Origin: an uncultured Jannaschia sp.
Lineage (GTDB): Bacteria; Pseudomonadota; Alphaproteobacteria; Rhodobacterales; Rhodobacteraceae
Assembly (NCBI GenBank): GCA_937916365.1
Contig: CALFSY010000263.1
Location: 1-7,602, forward strand
Reading direction: 5' to 3'
Length of the DNA: 7,602 nt
Both the position numbers and the translations under genes were made by a program. Below are positions 1-6,496 of the stretch, piece after piece. The notes under the pieces were generated by a model. It worked only from the letters and a program-made list of their open reading frames with translations. It made no database searches and was not told the DNA's origin. How positions within the stretch are numbered: position 1 is the first letter of the stretch; every line of letters starts with the position of its first letter.

Positions 1-593
1 GAGGTTGAATATCCATTTGGTCCTTATGACACAGTAATCGACATAGGGGCCAATGTTGGTGAATTTGCCCTGGCACTTTCGCCCCATGCGCGGCGTATAA
101 TTGCCATTGAACCTGATCCGGATTGTTTTGCATGTCTCGTCAAAAATACACAACATATGGACAATATCACCGCAGTTCAAACGATCCTATGGTTTGAAAA
201 AACAGAGCTTGAATTTCACACGGCGCCTAAAAGTGCCGATAGTTCTGTTTTTGAACCGGATAGTGGCGATGTTGGAGTGACTGTAACGCTGCCCGCCCGA
301 ACACTTGATTCATAACGCTGCCCGCCCGAACACTTGATTCATTATGTGATCAACTGGGATTATCGGATATTTCATTGATTAAACGTGATGCAGAGGGCGC
401 AGAACCCGAGGTTCTGCGCGGTGCGATTGATACGCTTGCACACACGAACCTTGTAGCCATTGACACAGGCCCAGAACGGGGTGGTGCGCGCACACATCAA
501 AGTTGTGCTGCGATACTGAATGAACATGGATTCACGGTTTCCGATACAATGCCAAGCCAACGCCACATAACAATCGGTCGGCGAATGTCATGA
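1..593 (+). pseudogene. FkbM-family SAM-dependent methyltransferase, 5' part outside window, frameshifted
   Basis: The visible part reads as an FkbM-type methyltransferase, a family that O-methylates sugars, lipids or secondary metabolites using S-adenosylmethionine. Frame 1 gives the SAM-binding motif I, VIDIGANVGEFAL (visible residues 12-24), and the acidic ribose-binding strand IAIEPDPD (35-41 region). This frame stops at TAA 313-315. The family's C-terminal hallmarks, RTLDSL, the K-x-D-AEGAEPEVLRGA block and DTGPERGG, continue in frame 3 up to TGA 591-593. The break is exactly a 29-bp tandem duplication (284-341). Deleting one copy joins both halves in one frame of about 187 visible codons with no other stop. 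Known of the family: both halves are needed for the Rossmann fold. Inferred: the gene is inactive or switched off in this sequence, unless the duplication is an assembly error. The first bases lie upstream of the window, so the start is unknown. The natural substrate cannot be told. Confidence 0.88.
284..341 (+). repeat. Perfect 29-bp tandem duplication inside the FkbM gene
   Basis: Two identical adjacent 29-bp copies lie at 284-312 and 313-341. Each begins TAACGCTGCC and ends CTTGATTCA, and the match runs one base further, to 30 bases at period 29. Because 29 is not a multiple of three, the second copy is read two bases out of phase. Its first three bases then become the in-frame TAA at 313-315. 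The copies show no divergence, which suggests a recent event such as replication slippage, or an assembly artefact. Confidence 0.97.
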
Positions 594-1051
594 ATGGACG
601 TATCATTGTCATTATCTTTTTAGGATTTGTTACCATACTTGGTGTGGCCCTTTGGTATGCGCAAACCTGGGCCTATTATCGACCGGTGCACGACACAACA
701 CTCCCCATCACACTGACCACAGGGGCAGAGATGGCGGTGCAAACCACATCCTTTGAAGGGATCAATGCAACATCGTCGCCCATCCGGTATCGCGCATGTT
801 TTACGTTAACAGCGGCCGCAAACGATATTCGCACCACCGCGATGCCCTATGATGATCCCGTGCCGTTGACCGCGCCACGGTGGTTTGATTGTTTCGATGC
901 TGTCGCACTTGGCACGGCGTTAGAGGATAATACCGCCACTGCATTTCTTTCTAGGAAAGATATTCACCCCGGCGTTGATCGTGTGATCGCCTTATTGCCC
1001 GATGGTCGCGGTTTCGCGTGGCATCAGCTTAACGATACCTTCCGCGATTAA
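590..1051 (+). CDS. Small membrane-anchored protein, probably DUF6446 family
   Basis: This encodes 153 residues of unknown function. Residues about 5-24 form one hydrophobic segment (IIVIIFLGFVTILGVALWYA) preceded by MNGR, so it is probably an N-terminal anchor with the rest in the periplasm. The soluble part contains TSSPIRYRACF (61-71) and APRWFDCFDA (95-104). I recall both motifs from a small Rhodobacterales family, DUF6446, sometimes mislabelled histidine kinase. That match is from memory and unverified, and no kinase motif is present. Cys70 and Cys101 are the only cysteines and could form a disulfide. The ATG overlaps the FkbM stop as ATGA (590-593) with no strong Shine-Dalgarno, so it is probably translated by coupling to the upstream gene. 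The frameshift upstream may therefore reduce its expression. The gene ends convergent to the aminotransferase gene that follows. Confidence 0.8.
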   Translation: MNGRIIVIIFLGFVTILGVALWYAQTWAYYRPVHDTTLPITLTTGAEMAVQTTSFEGINATSSPIRYRACFTLTAAANDIRTTAMPYDDPVPLTAPRWFDCFDAVALGTALEDNTATAFLSRKDIHPGVDRVIALLPDGRGFAWHQLNDTFRD

Positions 1052-1064
1052 AGTGTGGGGTGAA

Positions 1065-1081
1065 GGGCAAACATTTTGCCC
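1065..1081. terminator. Short hairpin between convergent genes
   Basis: A perfect 7-bp stem, GGGCAAA / TTTGCCC, with a 3-nt loop lies in the 48-bp gap between the TAA of the anchored protein (1049-1051) and the stop of the convergent aminotransferase gene (1100-1102). The position fits a bidirectional terminator. Neither strand has a U-tract after the stem, so it is not a canonical intrinsic terminator. It could instead stabilise 3' ends. Confidence 0.45.
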
Positions 1082-1099
1082 GATTGATGGCATTAAGCG

Positions 1100-2467
1100 C
1101 TAGGTTATTTCGGCGAAGACCTGATGTAATGCAGCGTCCAGTTTTTCAAACATTTCGTCCATCTGTGTATCCGTCAAAATAAATGGTGGGCACAACACGA
1201 TGGATTGGCCCAAAGGTCGGCAAATAAGGCCATGATCGGTGCAGGTGTTGGCGATACGTTCCGATACACTGTCATGCGATCCAAACGGTGTTTTTGTGGC
1301 ATGGTCACGCACGGCCTCTAACGCCCACATATAGCCCACACCGCGCAGTTCCCCGATGTTGGGGTGTTTGGCGATTTCGGCCAAACCGGCCTGCATCCGA
1401 GGTGCGCCCACCCGCACCCGATCCATCAAACCTTGATTGAGTATAATGTCGATGGCCTTTAACGCCACGGCACATCCCACCGGATGGCCCGATGTGGTAA
1501 ACCCATGTGGAAATTCTTCGATTGGGTCAATGGCGGCCTGCAGCCGCGTCGCCAAATCGGGGCCCAATATCACCGCCCCCATGGGGAAATACCCCGCCGT
1601 CAACGCCTTTGACGCAATGATCGCATCCGGCATAAAATCATAGGTGTTACACCCCCACACCGCACCGGTGCGCCCAAAACCGCATATAACCTCGTCCGAA
1701 ATGAATGGAATATCATACCGTTTTAAGATCGGGGCAATCGCCTGAAAATACCCATCGGGGGGTGGAATGACACCGCCGGCGCCCTGCACAGGTTCGGCAA
1801 AAAAACCGGCGATGGTATCGGCGCCTTCGCGGTTGATTGTTGCCTCTAACTCTGTGGCCAATCGCGCGGTAAATTCTGCCACGGTTTCACCGGTGCGCCC
1901 TTCGCGCCAATAATGTGGGCAAGTTAGGTGGATGAACCCTGGCAACGGCAACCCAAACACCGCATTATATGGTTTACCGGTCATCGACGCCGCAACGGCG
2001 GTAACCCCATGATAGCCGTTCCAATGCGTTAGGATTTTGCGCGCCTGCGTGCGCCCGTGGGCGTAATTCATAAACCACAGCATTTTAACCATGGTGTCAT
2101 TCGCCTCGGACCCAGAATTGGTATAAAAAACCTTGCCATTTGGAAATGGTGACACATCAATCAATGTTTCGGATAACGCCACCGTTTGATCGGACATACG
2201 TCCGAAAAATGCGTGATAGCCCGGAAACCGGTCGTATTGTGCCTTGGCGGTGGCGGCCAGGTCGGGGTGATCAAACCCCGCCACCATATTCCAAAGGCCG
2301 GAATTGGCATCAAGGTAGCGTTTTCCGTTCGTATCCACGATATAAGGCCCGTCGCCATGGGTCACCACAACTGTGCCACGTTTGGCAATCGAAGGTAGGT
2401 CGGTAAACCCATAAAGCGAAACCGCCGCAGCGCGAGTTTCCCAGGATTGGTTGGAAAGACGGTTCAT
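1100..2467 (-). CDS. Class III PLP-dependent omega-aminotransferase (pyruvate-type)
   Basis: This encodes 455 residues, the usual length for bacterial omega-transaminases of the taurine/putrescine/beta-alanine:pyruvate group. These cytosolic enzymes move an amino group from an amine or omega-amino acid to pyruvate or another oxo acid. Visible landmarks are GLWN (57-60), SGSEAND phosphate-binding loop (118-124), YHG (152-154), EPVQGAGG (225-232), DEVICGFGRTG with the PLP-pyridine aspartate D258, and the Schiff-base lysine K287 in ASKALTAGYFPMG. Near the C-terminus is R417 in CRPLG. W59, Y152, K287 and R417 sit almost exactly where the Chromobacterium violaceum omega-transaminase has its active-site residues, with R417 as the likely carboxylate-flipping arginine. 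All catalytic residues appear intact. The ATG at 2467 has no strong Shine-Dalgarno, but the N-terminus fits the family. The true amine donor cannot be decided from sequence; a nearby PuuB-like oxidase makes a polyamine or related amine plausible. It has a 203-bp upstream gap, so it is probably transcribed separately. Confidence 0.93.
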   Translation of the reverse strand: MNRLSNQSWETRAAAVSLYGFTDLPSIAKRGTVVVTHGDGPYIVDTNGKRYLDANSGLWNMVAGFDHPDLAATAKAQYDRFPGYHAFFGRMSDQTVALSETLIDVSPFPNGKVFYTNSGSEANDTMVKMLWFMNYAHGRTQARKILTHWNGYHGVTAVAASMTGKPYNAVFGLPLPGFIHLTCPHYWREGRTGETVAEFTARLATELEATINREGADTIAGFFAEPVQGAGGVIPPPDGYFQAIAPILKRYDIPFISDEVICGFGRTGAVWGCNTYDFMPDAIIASKALTAGYFPMGAVILGPDLATRLQAAIDPIEEFPHGFTTSGHPVGCAVALKAIDIILNQGLMDRVRVGAPRMQAGLAEIAKHPNIGELRGVGYMWALEAVRDHATKTPFGSHDSVSERIANTCTDHGLICRPLGQSIVLCPPFILTDTQMDEMFEKLDAALHQVFAEIT

Positions 2468-2562
2468 CGTGAAATCTTTGACACAAGTGATGCAAGCAGA
2501 CCTTAGGTGGCCCTAAACGACAAGGTTATCGTGGTTCGCATACAACCGCAATCTAACTGCAC

Positions 2563-2580
2563 GATGATATGTGTATGATC
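2563..2580. promoter_or_regulatory. Operator-like inverted repeat upstream of the omega-aminotransferase
   Basis: The dyad GATnATA-nnnn-TATnATC lies about 95-115 bp upstream of the aminotransferase start in an otherwise unassigned gap. Six positions per half-site are symmetric. The size is that of a dimeric regulator site, but it matches no operator I can name, and chance is possible. Confidence 0.25.
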
Positions 2581-2588
2581 CTACGTAT

Positions 2589-2632
2589 GGCAGGCGGGCG
2601 TTTTTGCAAAACAACAGTCCCCCGCCCCTGCC
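2589..2632 (-). terminator. GC-rich stem-loop downstream of the DegT-family gene
   Basis: Arms GGCAGG+CGGG (2589-2598) and CCCG+CCTGCC (2621-2632) can pair with a 2-nt bulge. The loop itself holds a second small palindrome, GTTTT-TGC-AAAAC (2600-2612). On the minus strand it begins about 38 nt after the DegT-family stop codon, the right place for a terminator. No U-tract follows, so it may be a Rho-assisted end, an mRNA-stabilising structure or a chance pairing. Confidence 0.3.
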
Positions 2633-2670
2633 CCACTCCCTATTTTGGATGCGAGCGCACCGCCACCCGA

Positions 2671-3879
2671 TCAGGTGCCGTAAGCGCGGGTTTCTCCCAT
2701 CACATCTTCGGCGGCGGACAAAAGCGCGTGCACGATGAAATCAAGCTCTGGCTGTTTCAACCGTGCAGGCAAACGCACATCGCAGGCCCGCATTAACATT
2801 TCGCGCGTTTGCGGCAAATCGGGTTGGCCCCCGGGAATAAACCGCCAATTCCAAAACGCGCGCGCATTGTCCGTGGATAAGCCAAAGATTTGCACCTTAA
2901 CGCCGCGCGCCTCGGCGGCATCGGCAAACATTTGCGCCTGTGTATCGGTATCAAATCCGACCAGGTTAAATTGGATCGAATCGGGGGCGCGTGTTTCGGG
3001 GGACAGGGCATCGGGCACATACATCCACGGCGATGTATTCAACAGGCGCGCAACATAATCGTGGTTCGCGCGGCCATCGCGCACACGGCGCGCAACCTCG
3101 GGCAACTGTGGGCGAATAACCGCCGCGCTTAGGTTTTGCATCCGCATGTTGTAAAGTGGCAGCTCATTCTGCCACTTGGCAAAGGCCGCGTTTAGCGCAG
3201 GATCGTTCCCATGTTTTTTCCAGTTGTGTTCATACGCGCCCGACATAATGACGGCCCGCGCCACCAAATCAGGATCGTTTGAGATCAAAATGCCGCCCTC
3301 GCCCGCGTTCACCAATTTATAGGATTGAAAACTAAAACACCCCATGGCGCCGATCGTGCCAATTTTACGATCATGCCATAATGTGCCCAAGGAATGCGCC
3401 GCATCTTCGATCACCGGCACGTCGGCAGCGTCGCACAATGCCATGATCGCATCCATGTCCGATGTATGGCCGCGCATATGGCTGATGATGACGGCGCCGA
3501 TGGTGGTATCCAGTTTCGCCTTAAAGTCTGCCATATCAATACGATAATTTTCGCCCACCTCAACCAAAACGGGCTGACAATTCGCGTGCACAATGGCCGA
3601 TGGCACGGCGGCAAATGTAAAAGCGGGGATCAAAACGCGCGTGCCAGGCGCCAGGTCCAGCGCACGCAGGCCCAGGAAAATCGCCGCCGAACATGACGAC
3701 ACGGCCAACGCGTACTTCACACCCATCAACGCGGCAAAATCCTGTTCCAACAACGTCACTGGCGCATCCGATGGGGCGGTGTAACGAAACAAATCACCCG
3801 ATGTAAGCAAACGATCAATATCAGCACGCGCCGCGGGGGGGATGGATTCTGCGTCGTAGACATTCGGTGCCAAAGCCAT
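2671..3879 (-). CDS. DegT/DnrJ/EryC1/StrS-family PLP aminotransferase
   Basis: This encodes 402 residues, typical of the family. Visible landmarks are the phosphate-contacting SSCSAA loop (61-66), the PAFTFAA segment (85-91), the cofactor aspartate D159 in VIEDAAHSLG, and the Schiff-base lysine K188 in SFQSYKLVNAGEGG, the family's usual F-S-x-x-x-x-K-x-x-x-x-GEGG block. Most members aminate keto-sugars bound to nucleotides, using glutamate or glutamine, for cell-surface glycans or antibiotics. No sugar-nucleotide gene is in the window, so that role is not supported by context. Association with amine metabolism, as suggested by the neighbours, is equally possible. The ATG at 3879 is well supported: AAGGTGA lies about 6 nt upstream on the minus strand, and a promoter-like pair lies just beyond. 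A 185-bp gap separates it from the oxidase gene transcribed ahead of it. Confidence 0.9.
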   Translation of the reverse strand: MALAPNVYDAESIPPAARADIDRLLTSGDLFRYTAPSDAPVTLLEQDFAALMGVKYALAVSSCSAAIFLGLRALDLAPGTRVLIPAFTFAAVPSAIVHANCQPVLVEVGENYRIDMADFKAKLDTTIGAVIISHMRGHTSDMDAIMALCDAADVPVIEDAAHSLGTLWHDRKIGTIGAMGCFSFQSYKLVNAGEGGILISNDPDLVARAVIMSGAYEHNWKKHGNDPALNAAFAKWQNELPLYNMRMQNLSAAVIRPQLPEVARRVRDGRANHDYVARLLNTSPWMYVPDALSPETRAPDSIQFNLVGFDTDTQAQMFADAAEARGVKVQIFGLSTDNARAFWNWRFIPGGQPDLPQTREMLMRACDVRLPARLKQPELDFIVHALLSAAEDVMGETRAYGT

Positions 3880-3914
3880 GATTTCACCTTTTCGAAATAT
3901 CAGTTTTCGATTTT

Positions 3915-3944
3915 CTTATATTACAACCTTATCTGAAATGCCAA
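3915..3944 (-). promoter_or_regulatory. Sigma70-like promoter of the DegT-family gene
   Basis: On the minus strand there is TTGGCA (complement of 3939-3944), an 18-bp AT-rich spacer, and TATAAG (complement of 3915-3920). Each hexamer differs from consensus by one base. The predicted transcript start is near 3908, giving a leader of about 30 nt with a good ribosome binding site (AAGGTGA) before ATG 3879. This is a motif match only. Confidence 0.5.
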
Positions 3945-4044
3945 GCACGAATTAATAAGGCCGCATAACCTTTGCGATGTGTGGCCCATGGTCATCGTTT
4001 TGCACGTTGGTATTACAGTCTAAAATCAACGCAACAAACAATGT

Positions 4045-4064
4045 GGCAAAGAAAAACCTTTGCC
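4045..4064 (-). terminator. Hairpin directly after the PuuB-like oxidase stop codon
   Basis: A perfect 7-bp stem, GGCAAAG / CTTTGCC, with a 6-nt loop starts at the base after the TAA stop (4065-4067 on the minus strand). On the minus strand the loop, not the tail, carries the T-run (GTTTTT), and no strict U-tract follows. It probably marks the 3' end of the oxidase transcript. Confidence 0.45.
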
Positions 4065-5366
4065 TTAAATCCCCAAACGATCCCGTAGGGCATACCATGT
4101 CATCGCCGTGGCCAATAGCGGCGCGCGCAACACGGGCCCCCCAAAAAATCGCGGTGTTGGCACGCGGGCCAGTAAGTCAAACCCTGCCCTGTCGCCCCCA
4201 ATCGCCGCCGCGATCATTTTTCCCGCCAGGGTTGCCAACGCAACGCCATGCCCGGAATATCCCGATGCCGTCCATACCCCCGGGTGCGGTGCGCCAAGAT
4301 ACGGCATCCGTGTCATAGTAATGGCCAATGTGCCGCCCCAGGCATGGGTGATACGCACATCCGAGAGGTGCGGGAACGTTTGGCACAATGGTTTACGCAC
4401 CAGTGCCGCGATATTTTTTGGAAAACGGTACCCATAACTTTCGCCGCCGCCGAACAGTAGGCGATGATCGGGCGTGGATCGGTAATAATTGACGACAAAT
4501 CGGTCATCGGCCACAGCGATTGGGCGGCGGAGGGCCGCACCCGTTGGTAAAGGTTCGGTTGCAATCACAAATGAATTTATGGGCATAACGTGTTTCGCCG
4601 ATTCGGCGGAAAGCCCCCCTAAATACCCATTACACGCCAATAGGATGTGATCGGCCTCAACCCAACCATGCGCGGTTGTGGCACGGCGTGGGCCGATGTG
4701 TTGCACCAGGCTGTCCTCATATATCACCGCACCTGCGTTTTCGGCCAATCCTGCCACCCCAAAGGCAAAGGCCAAAGGGTTCAAATGCCCCGACATTGGA
4801 TCAAAAACGCCGCCCGCGTAGACATCGGTGTTTACATATTCCGCCACACCATCGCGATTGAACGGCACAAGATGCGGATAGGCATAGTTTTTTGCCAGAT
4901 AATCGGCGTGACGGTGCAAATGATCGCGTGCCTTTGCCCGCCATGCCATATCGGCCGCACCTGATTGCCAATCACAGGCGATATTGCCCGCAACACTCAA
5001 ATCCCGAACCAACGCAACCGATTCGAGCGACACTGTAAACAACCGCCGCGCATCGTCGCGGCCCACCATGGTTTCCAGCGCCATTTGATCAACGCGATGG
5101 CCCGCCAAAACCTGGCCACCATTGCGGCCAGAGGCCCCAAATCCCACGCGCCGGGCCTCTAACACCACAACGGATCGGCCCGCGCGCGCCAAATGCAACG
5201 CTGCGGACAGGCCGGTATATCCGCCGCCCACCACGCAAACATCCGCACGCACACGGCCCCGCAGCGGCGGGTTGGGGGCGGGCATGGGCGTTGTGGCGGC
5301 ATACCAACTGTGCGGATACCCCCCCGAACGCCGCCCTGGGGTATCATTGGCAAACAATAGGTTCAT
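4065..5366 (-). CDS. FAD-dependent amine oxidoreductase, PuuB/DAO-like
   Basis: This encodes 433 residues from the ATG at 5366; an in-frame GTG two codons upstream (5372) could give 435. The layout is that of the DAO/glycine-oxidase flavoenzymes, closest to gamma-glutamylputrescine oxidase (PuuB) and similar amine oxidases. An N-terminal SWYAAT segment is followed by the FAD-binding beta-alpha-beta fold VCVVGGGYTGLSAALHLA (GGGYTG at 47-52, E70 for the ribose). Next come the family-typical GASGRNGGQV (77-86) and a C-terminal flavin-contact block, ASGYSGHGVALATLAGK (367-383). Known of the family: oxidation of a secondary or primary amine with O2, giving an aldehyde, ammonia or amine, and H2O2, in the cytosol. 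The exact substrate is inferred only. No gamma-glutamylpolyamine synthetase or hydrolase is in the window, so a complete Puu pathway is not shown. It is divergent from the nucleoside hydrolase gene. Confidence 0.88.
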   Translation of the reverse strand: MNLLFANDTPGRRSGGYPHSWYAATTPMPAPNPPLRGRVRADVCVVGGGYTGLSAALHLARAGRSVVVLEARRVGFGASGRNGGQVLAGHRVDQMALETMVGRDDARRLFTVSLESVALVRDLSVAGNIACDWQSGAADMAWRAKARDHLHRHADYLAKNYAYPHLVPFNRDGVAEYVNTDVYAGGVFDPMSGHLNPLAFAFGVAGLAENAGAVIYEDSLVQHIGPRRATTAHGWVEADHILLACNGYLGGLSAESAKHVMPINSFVIATEPLPTGAALRRPIAVADDRFVVNYYRSTPDHRLLFGGGESYGYRFPKNIAALVRKPLCQTFPHLSDVRITHAWGGTLAITMTRMPYLGAPHPGVWTASGYSGHGVALATLAGKMIAAAIGGDRAGFDLLARVPTPRFFGGPVLRAPLLATAMTWYALRDRLGI

Positions 5367-5401
5367 CTGCACCAGCGAATTACCGTGGTTTTGATCTGTG
5401 A

Positions 5402-5429
5402 TTTATACTGTCTCGCCTATCCTTGACAG
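5402..5429 (-). promoter_or_regulatory. Candidate promoter of the PuuB-like oxidase gene
   Basis: On the minus strand there is CTGTCA (complement of 5424-5429), a 16-bp spacer, and TATAAA (complement of 5402-5407), about 35 nt upstream of ATG 5366. The -35 box overlaps a perfect TTGACA on the plus strand (5423-5428) that faces the nucleoside hydrolase gene. That plus-strand box has no good -10 at 16-18 bp, so only the minus-strand promoter is reasonably supported. Confidence 0.4.
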
Positions 5430-5499
5430 AACATAAATCGTCGTGTTCGGTGCCACGAATCCAACGTTAGTAAAAGCAAAATTTCGATCGGGGCGACCC

Positions 5500-6435
5500 A
5501 TGCGCAAAATCATCATCGACACCGACCCCGGGCAGGACGATGCCGTTGCCATCCTTTTGGCGTTGGCCAGCCCCGGGGAAATTGAGGTTTTGGGCATCAC
5601 GGCGGTGGCCGGAAACGTGCCCTTGGCGTTGACCGCGAGAAATGCGCGCATTGTGTGCGACGTGGCGGGGCGAAACGACATTCCCGTTTTTGCGGGGTGC
5701 GACCGCCCTCTGCGCGGGGCGTTGGTCACGGCGGAACATGTGCACGGCAAAACCGGGTTGGACGGGCCGATTTTGCCCGATCCAACCTTTCCGCTGCAAC
5801 CACAGCATGGGGTGGATTTTATCGTTGATACAGTGCGCGCGGCCCCTGCTGGCACAGTGACCCTATGCGCGTTGGGGCCGTTGACCAACCTTGCCACGGC
5901 GTTCACAAATGCGCCCGATATTGCGCCGCGCCTACAAGAAATCGTTTTGATGGGCGGCGCGTATTTTCAGGTGGGCAATGTGACCCCAACCGCCGAATTC
6001 AACATCTATGTTGACCCAGAGGCCGCCGCGGTTGTGTTCGATTCCGGCGTGCCGATCACAGTGATGCCATTGGATGTGACGCACAAAATCCTAATAACCC
6101 CACCGCGCAATCAGGCCTTTCGTGATATAGGCACAGTGGTGGGCCAAACTGTGGCGGAATGGACCGCGTTTTATGAACGCTTTGATAAAGAAAAGTATGG
6201 GGCCGATGGGGCGCCGCTGCACGATCCATCGGTCATCGCCTATGTGATTCAACCGGCGCTTTTTTCTGGCCGTCACGTGAATGTCGCGGTTGAAACCCAA
6301 TCGCTCCTTACCCGTGGCATGACTGTCGCCGATTGGTGGGGCGTGACCGACCGCGCGCCCAACGCCACATTTATGGGCGATGTTGACGCCGATGGATTTT
6401 TTGCCCTGTTGACCGAACGGTTGGCACGGTTGTAG
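5500..6435 (+). CDS. Inosine-uridine preferring (ribo)nucleoside hydrolase
   Basis: This encodes 311 residues from ATG 5500, the usual size of IUNH-family hydrolases. These enzymes cut the N-glycosidic bond of ribonucleosides to give free base and ribose for salvage. The diagnostic Ca2+-binding start IIIDTDPGQDDA is at residues 4-15 (D7, D9, D13, D14). Further hallmarks are AVAGN (N39), HGKTGLDG (82-89), VLMGGAYFQVGNVTPTAEFN (149-168, with E166 and N168 for ribose) and LHDPSVIAY with H241 and D242, the presumed acid and the last calcium ligand. All are intact. An upstream GTG (5443) would add 19 residues ahead of the canonical beta strand, so I chose the ATG, which has GGGG six bases before it. 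Purine or pyrimidine preference cannot be read from the sequence. SelO follows 61 bp downstream and is probably co-transcribed. Confidence 0.95.
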   Translation: MRKIIIDTDPGQDDAVAILLALASPGEIEVLGITAVAGNVPLALTARNARIVCDVAGRNDIPVFAGCDRPLRGALVTAEHVHGKTGLDGPILPDPTFPLQPQHGVDFIVDTVRAAPAGTVTLCALGPLTNLATAFTNAPDIAPRLQEIVLMGGAYFQVGNVTPTAEFNIYVDPEAAAVVFDSGVPITVMPLDVTHKILITPPRNQAFRDIGTVVGQTVAEWTAFYERFDKEKYGADGAPLHDPSVIAYVIQPALFSGRHVNVAVETQSLLTRGMTVADWWGVTDRAPNATFMGDVDADGFFALLTERLARL

Positions 6436-6452
6436 GCCCTAGAAATCTGTGC

Positions 6453-6479
6453 CTTGTGCCCCTACATCCCAGGGCAAAG
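6453..6479 (+). terminator. Imperfect hairpin between the nucleoside hydrolase and selO
   Basis: CTT-g-TGCCC (6453-6461) can pair with GGGCAAAG (6472-6479), giving 8 bp with one bulged G and a 10-nt loop. It begins 18 bases after the hydrolase stop. There is no U-tract. It may attenuate read-through into selO or be incidental; the arm sequence resembles the hairpins at 1065-1081 and 4045-4064. Confidence 0.25.
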
Positions 6480-6496
6480 CAAAGATTGATCATTCC

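Noticed and set aside
284..341. CRISPR-like repeat
   Set aside because: The two 29-bp copies are directly adjacent with no spacer and lie inside a coding gene; this is a simple tandem duplication.
372..566. 64-codon minus-strand frame over the FkbM 3' fragment
   Set aside because: No conserved motif, and it is antisense to recognised FkbM sequence.
375..593. A separate 72-residue gene starting at TTG 375
   Set aside because: Its sequence is the C-terminal half of FkbM, in frame with the N-terminal half once the duplication is collapsed; it is a fragment, not an independent gene.
2735..3058. 107-codon plus-strand frame, and similar ones at 3394-3696, 4647-4964 and 3977-4437
   Set aside because: They lie opposite the DegT-family or PuuB-like genes and their translations show no domain or family pattern.
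5443..5499. GTG start adding 19 residues to the nucleoside hydrolase
   Set aside because: Family members begin just before the DTDPGxDDA strand; ATG 5500 has a better-placed purine-rich site, and the extension shows no signal peptide or motif.
5403..5906. 167-codon open frame on the minus strand
   Set aside because: It lies antisense to the clearly conserved nucleoside hydrolase and has no recognisable motif; long antisense frames are expected from its GC-rich third positions.
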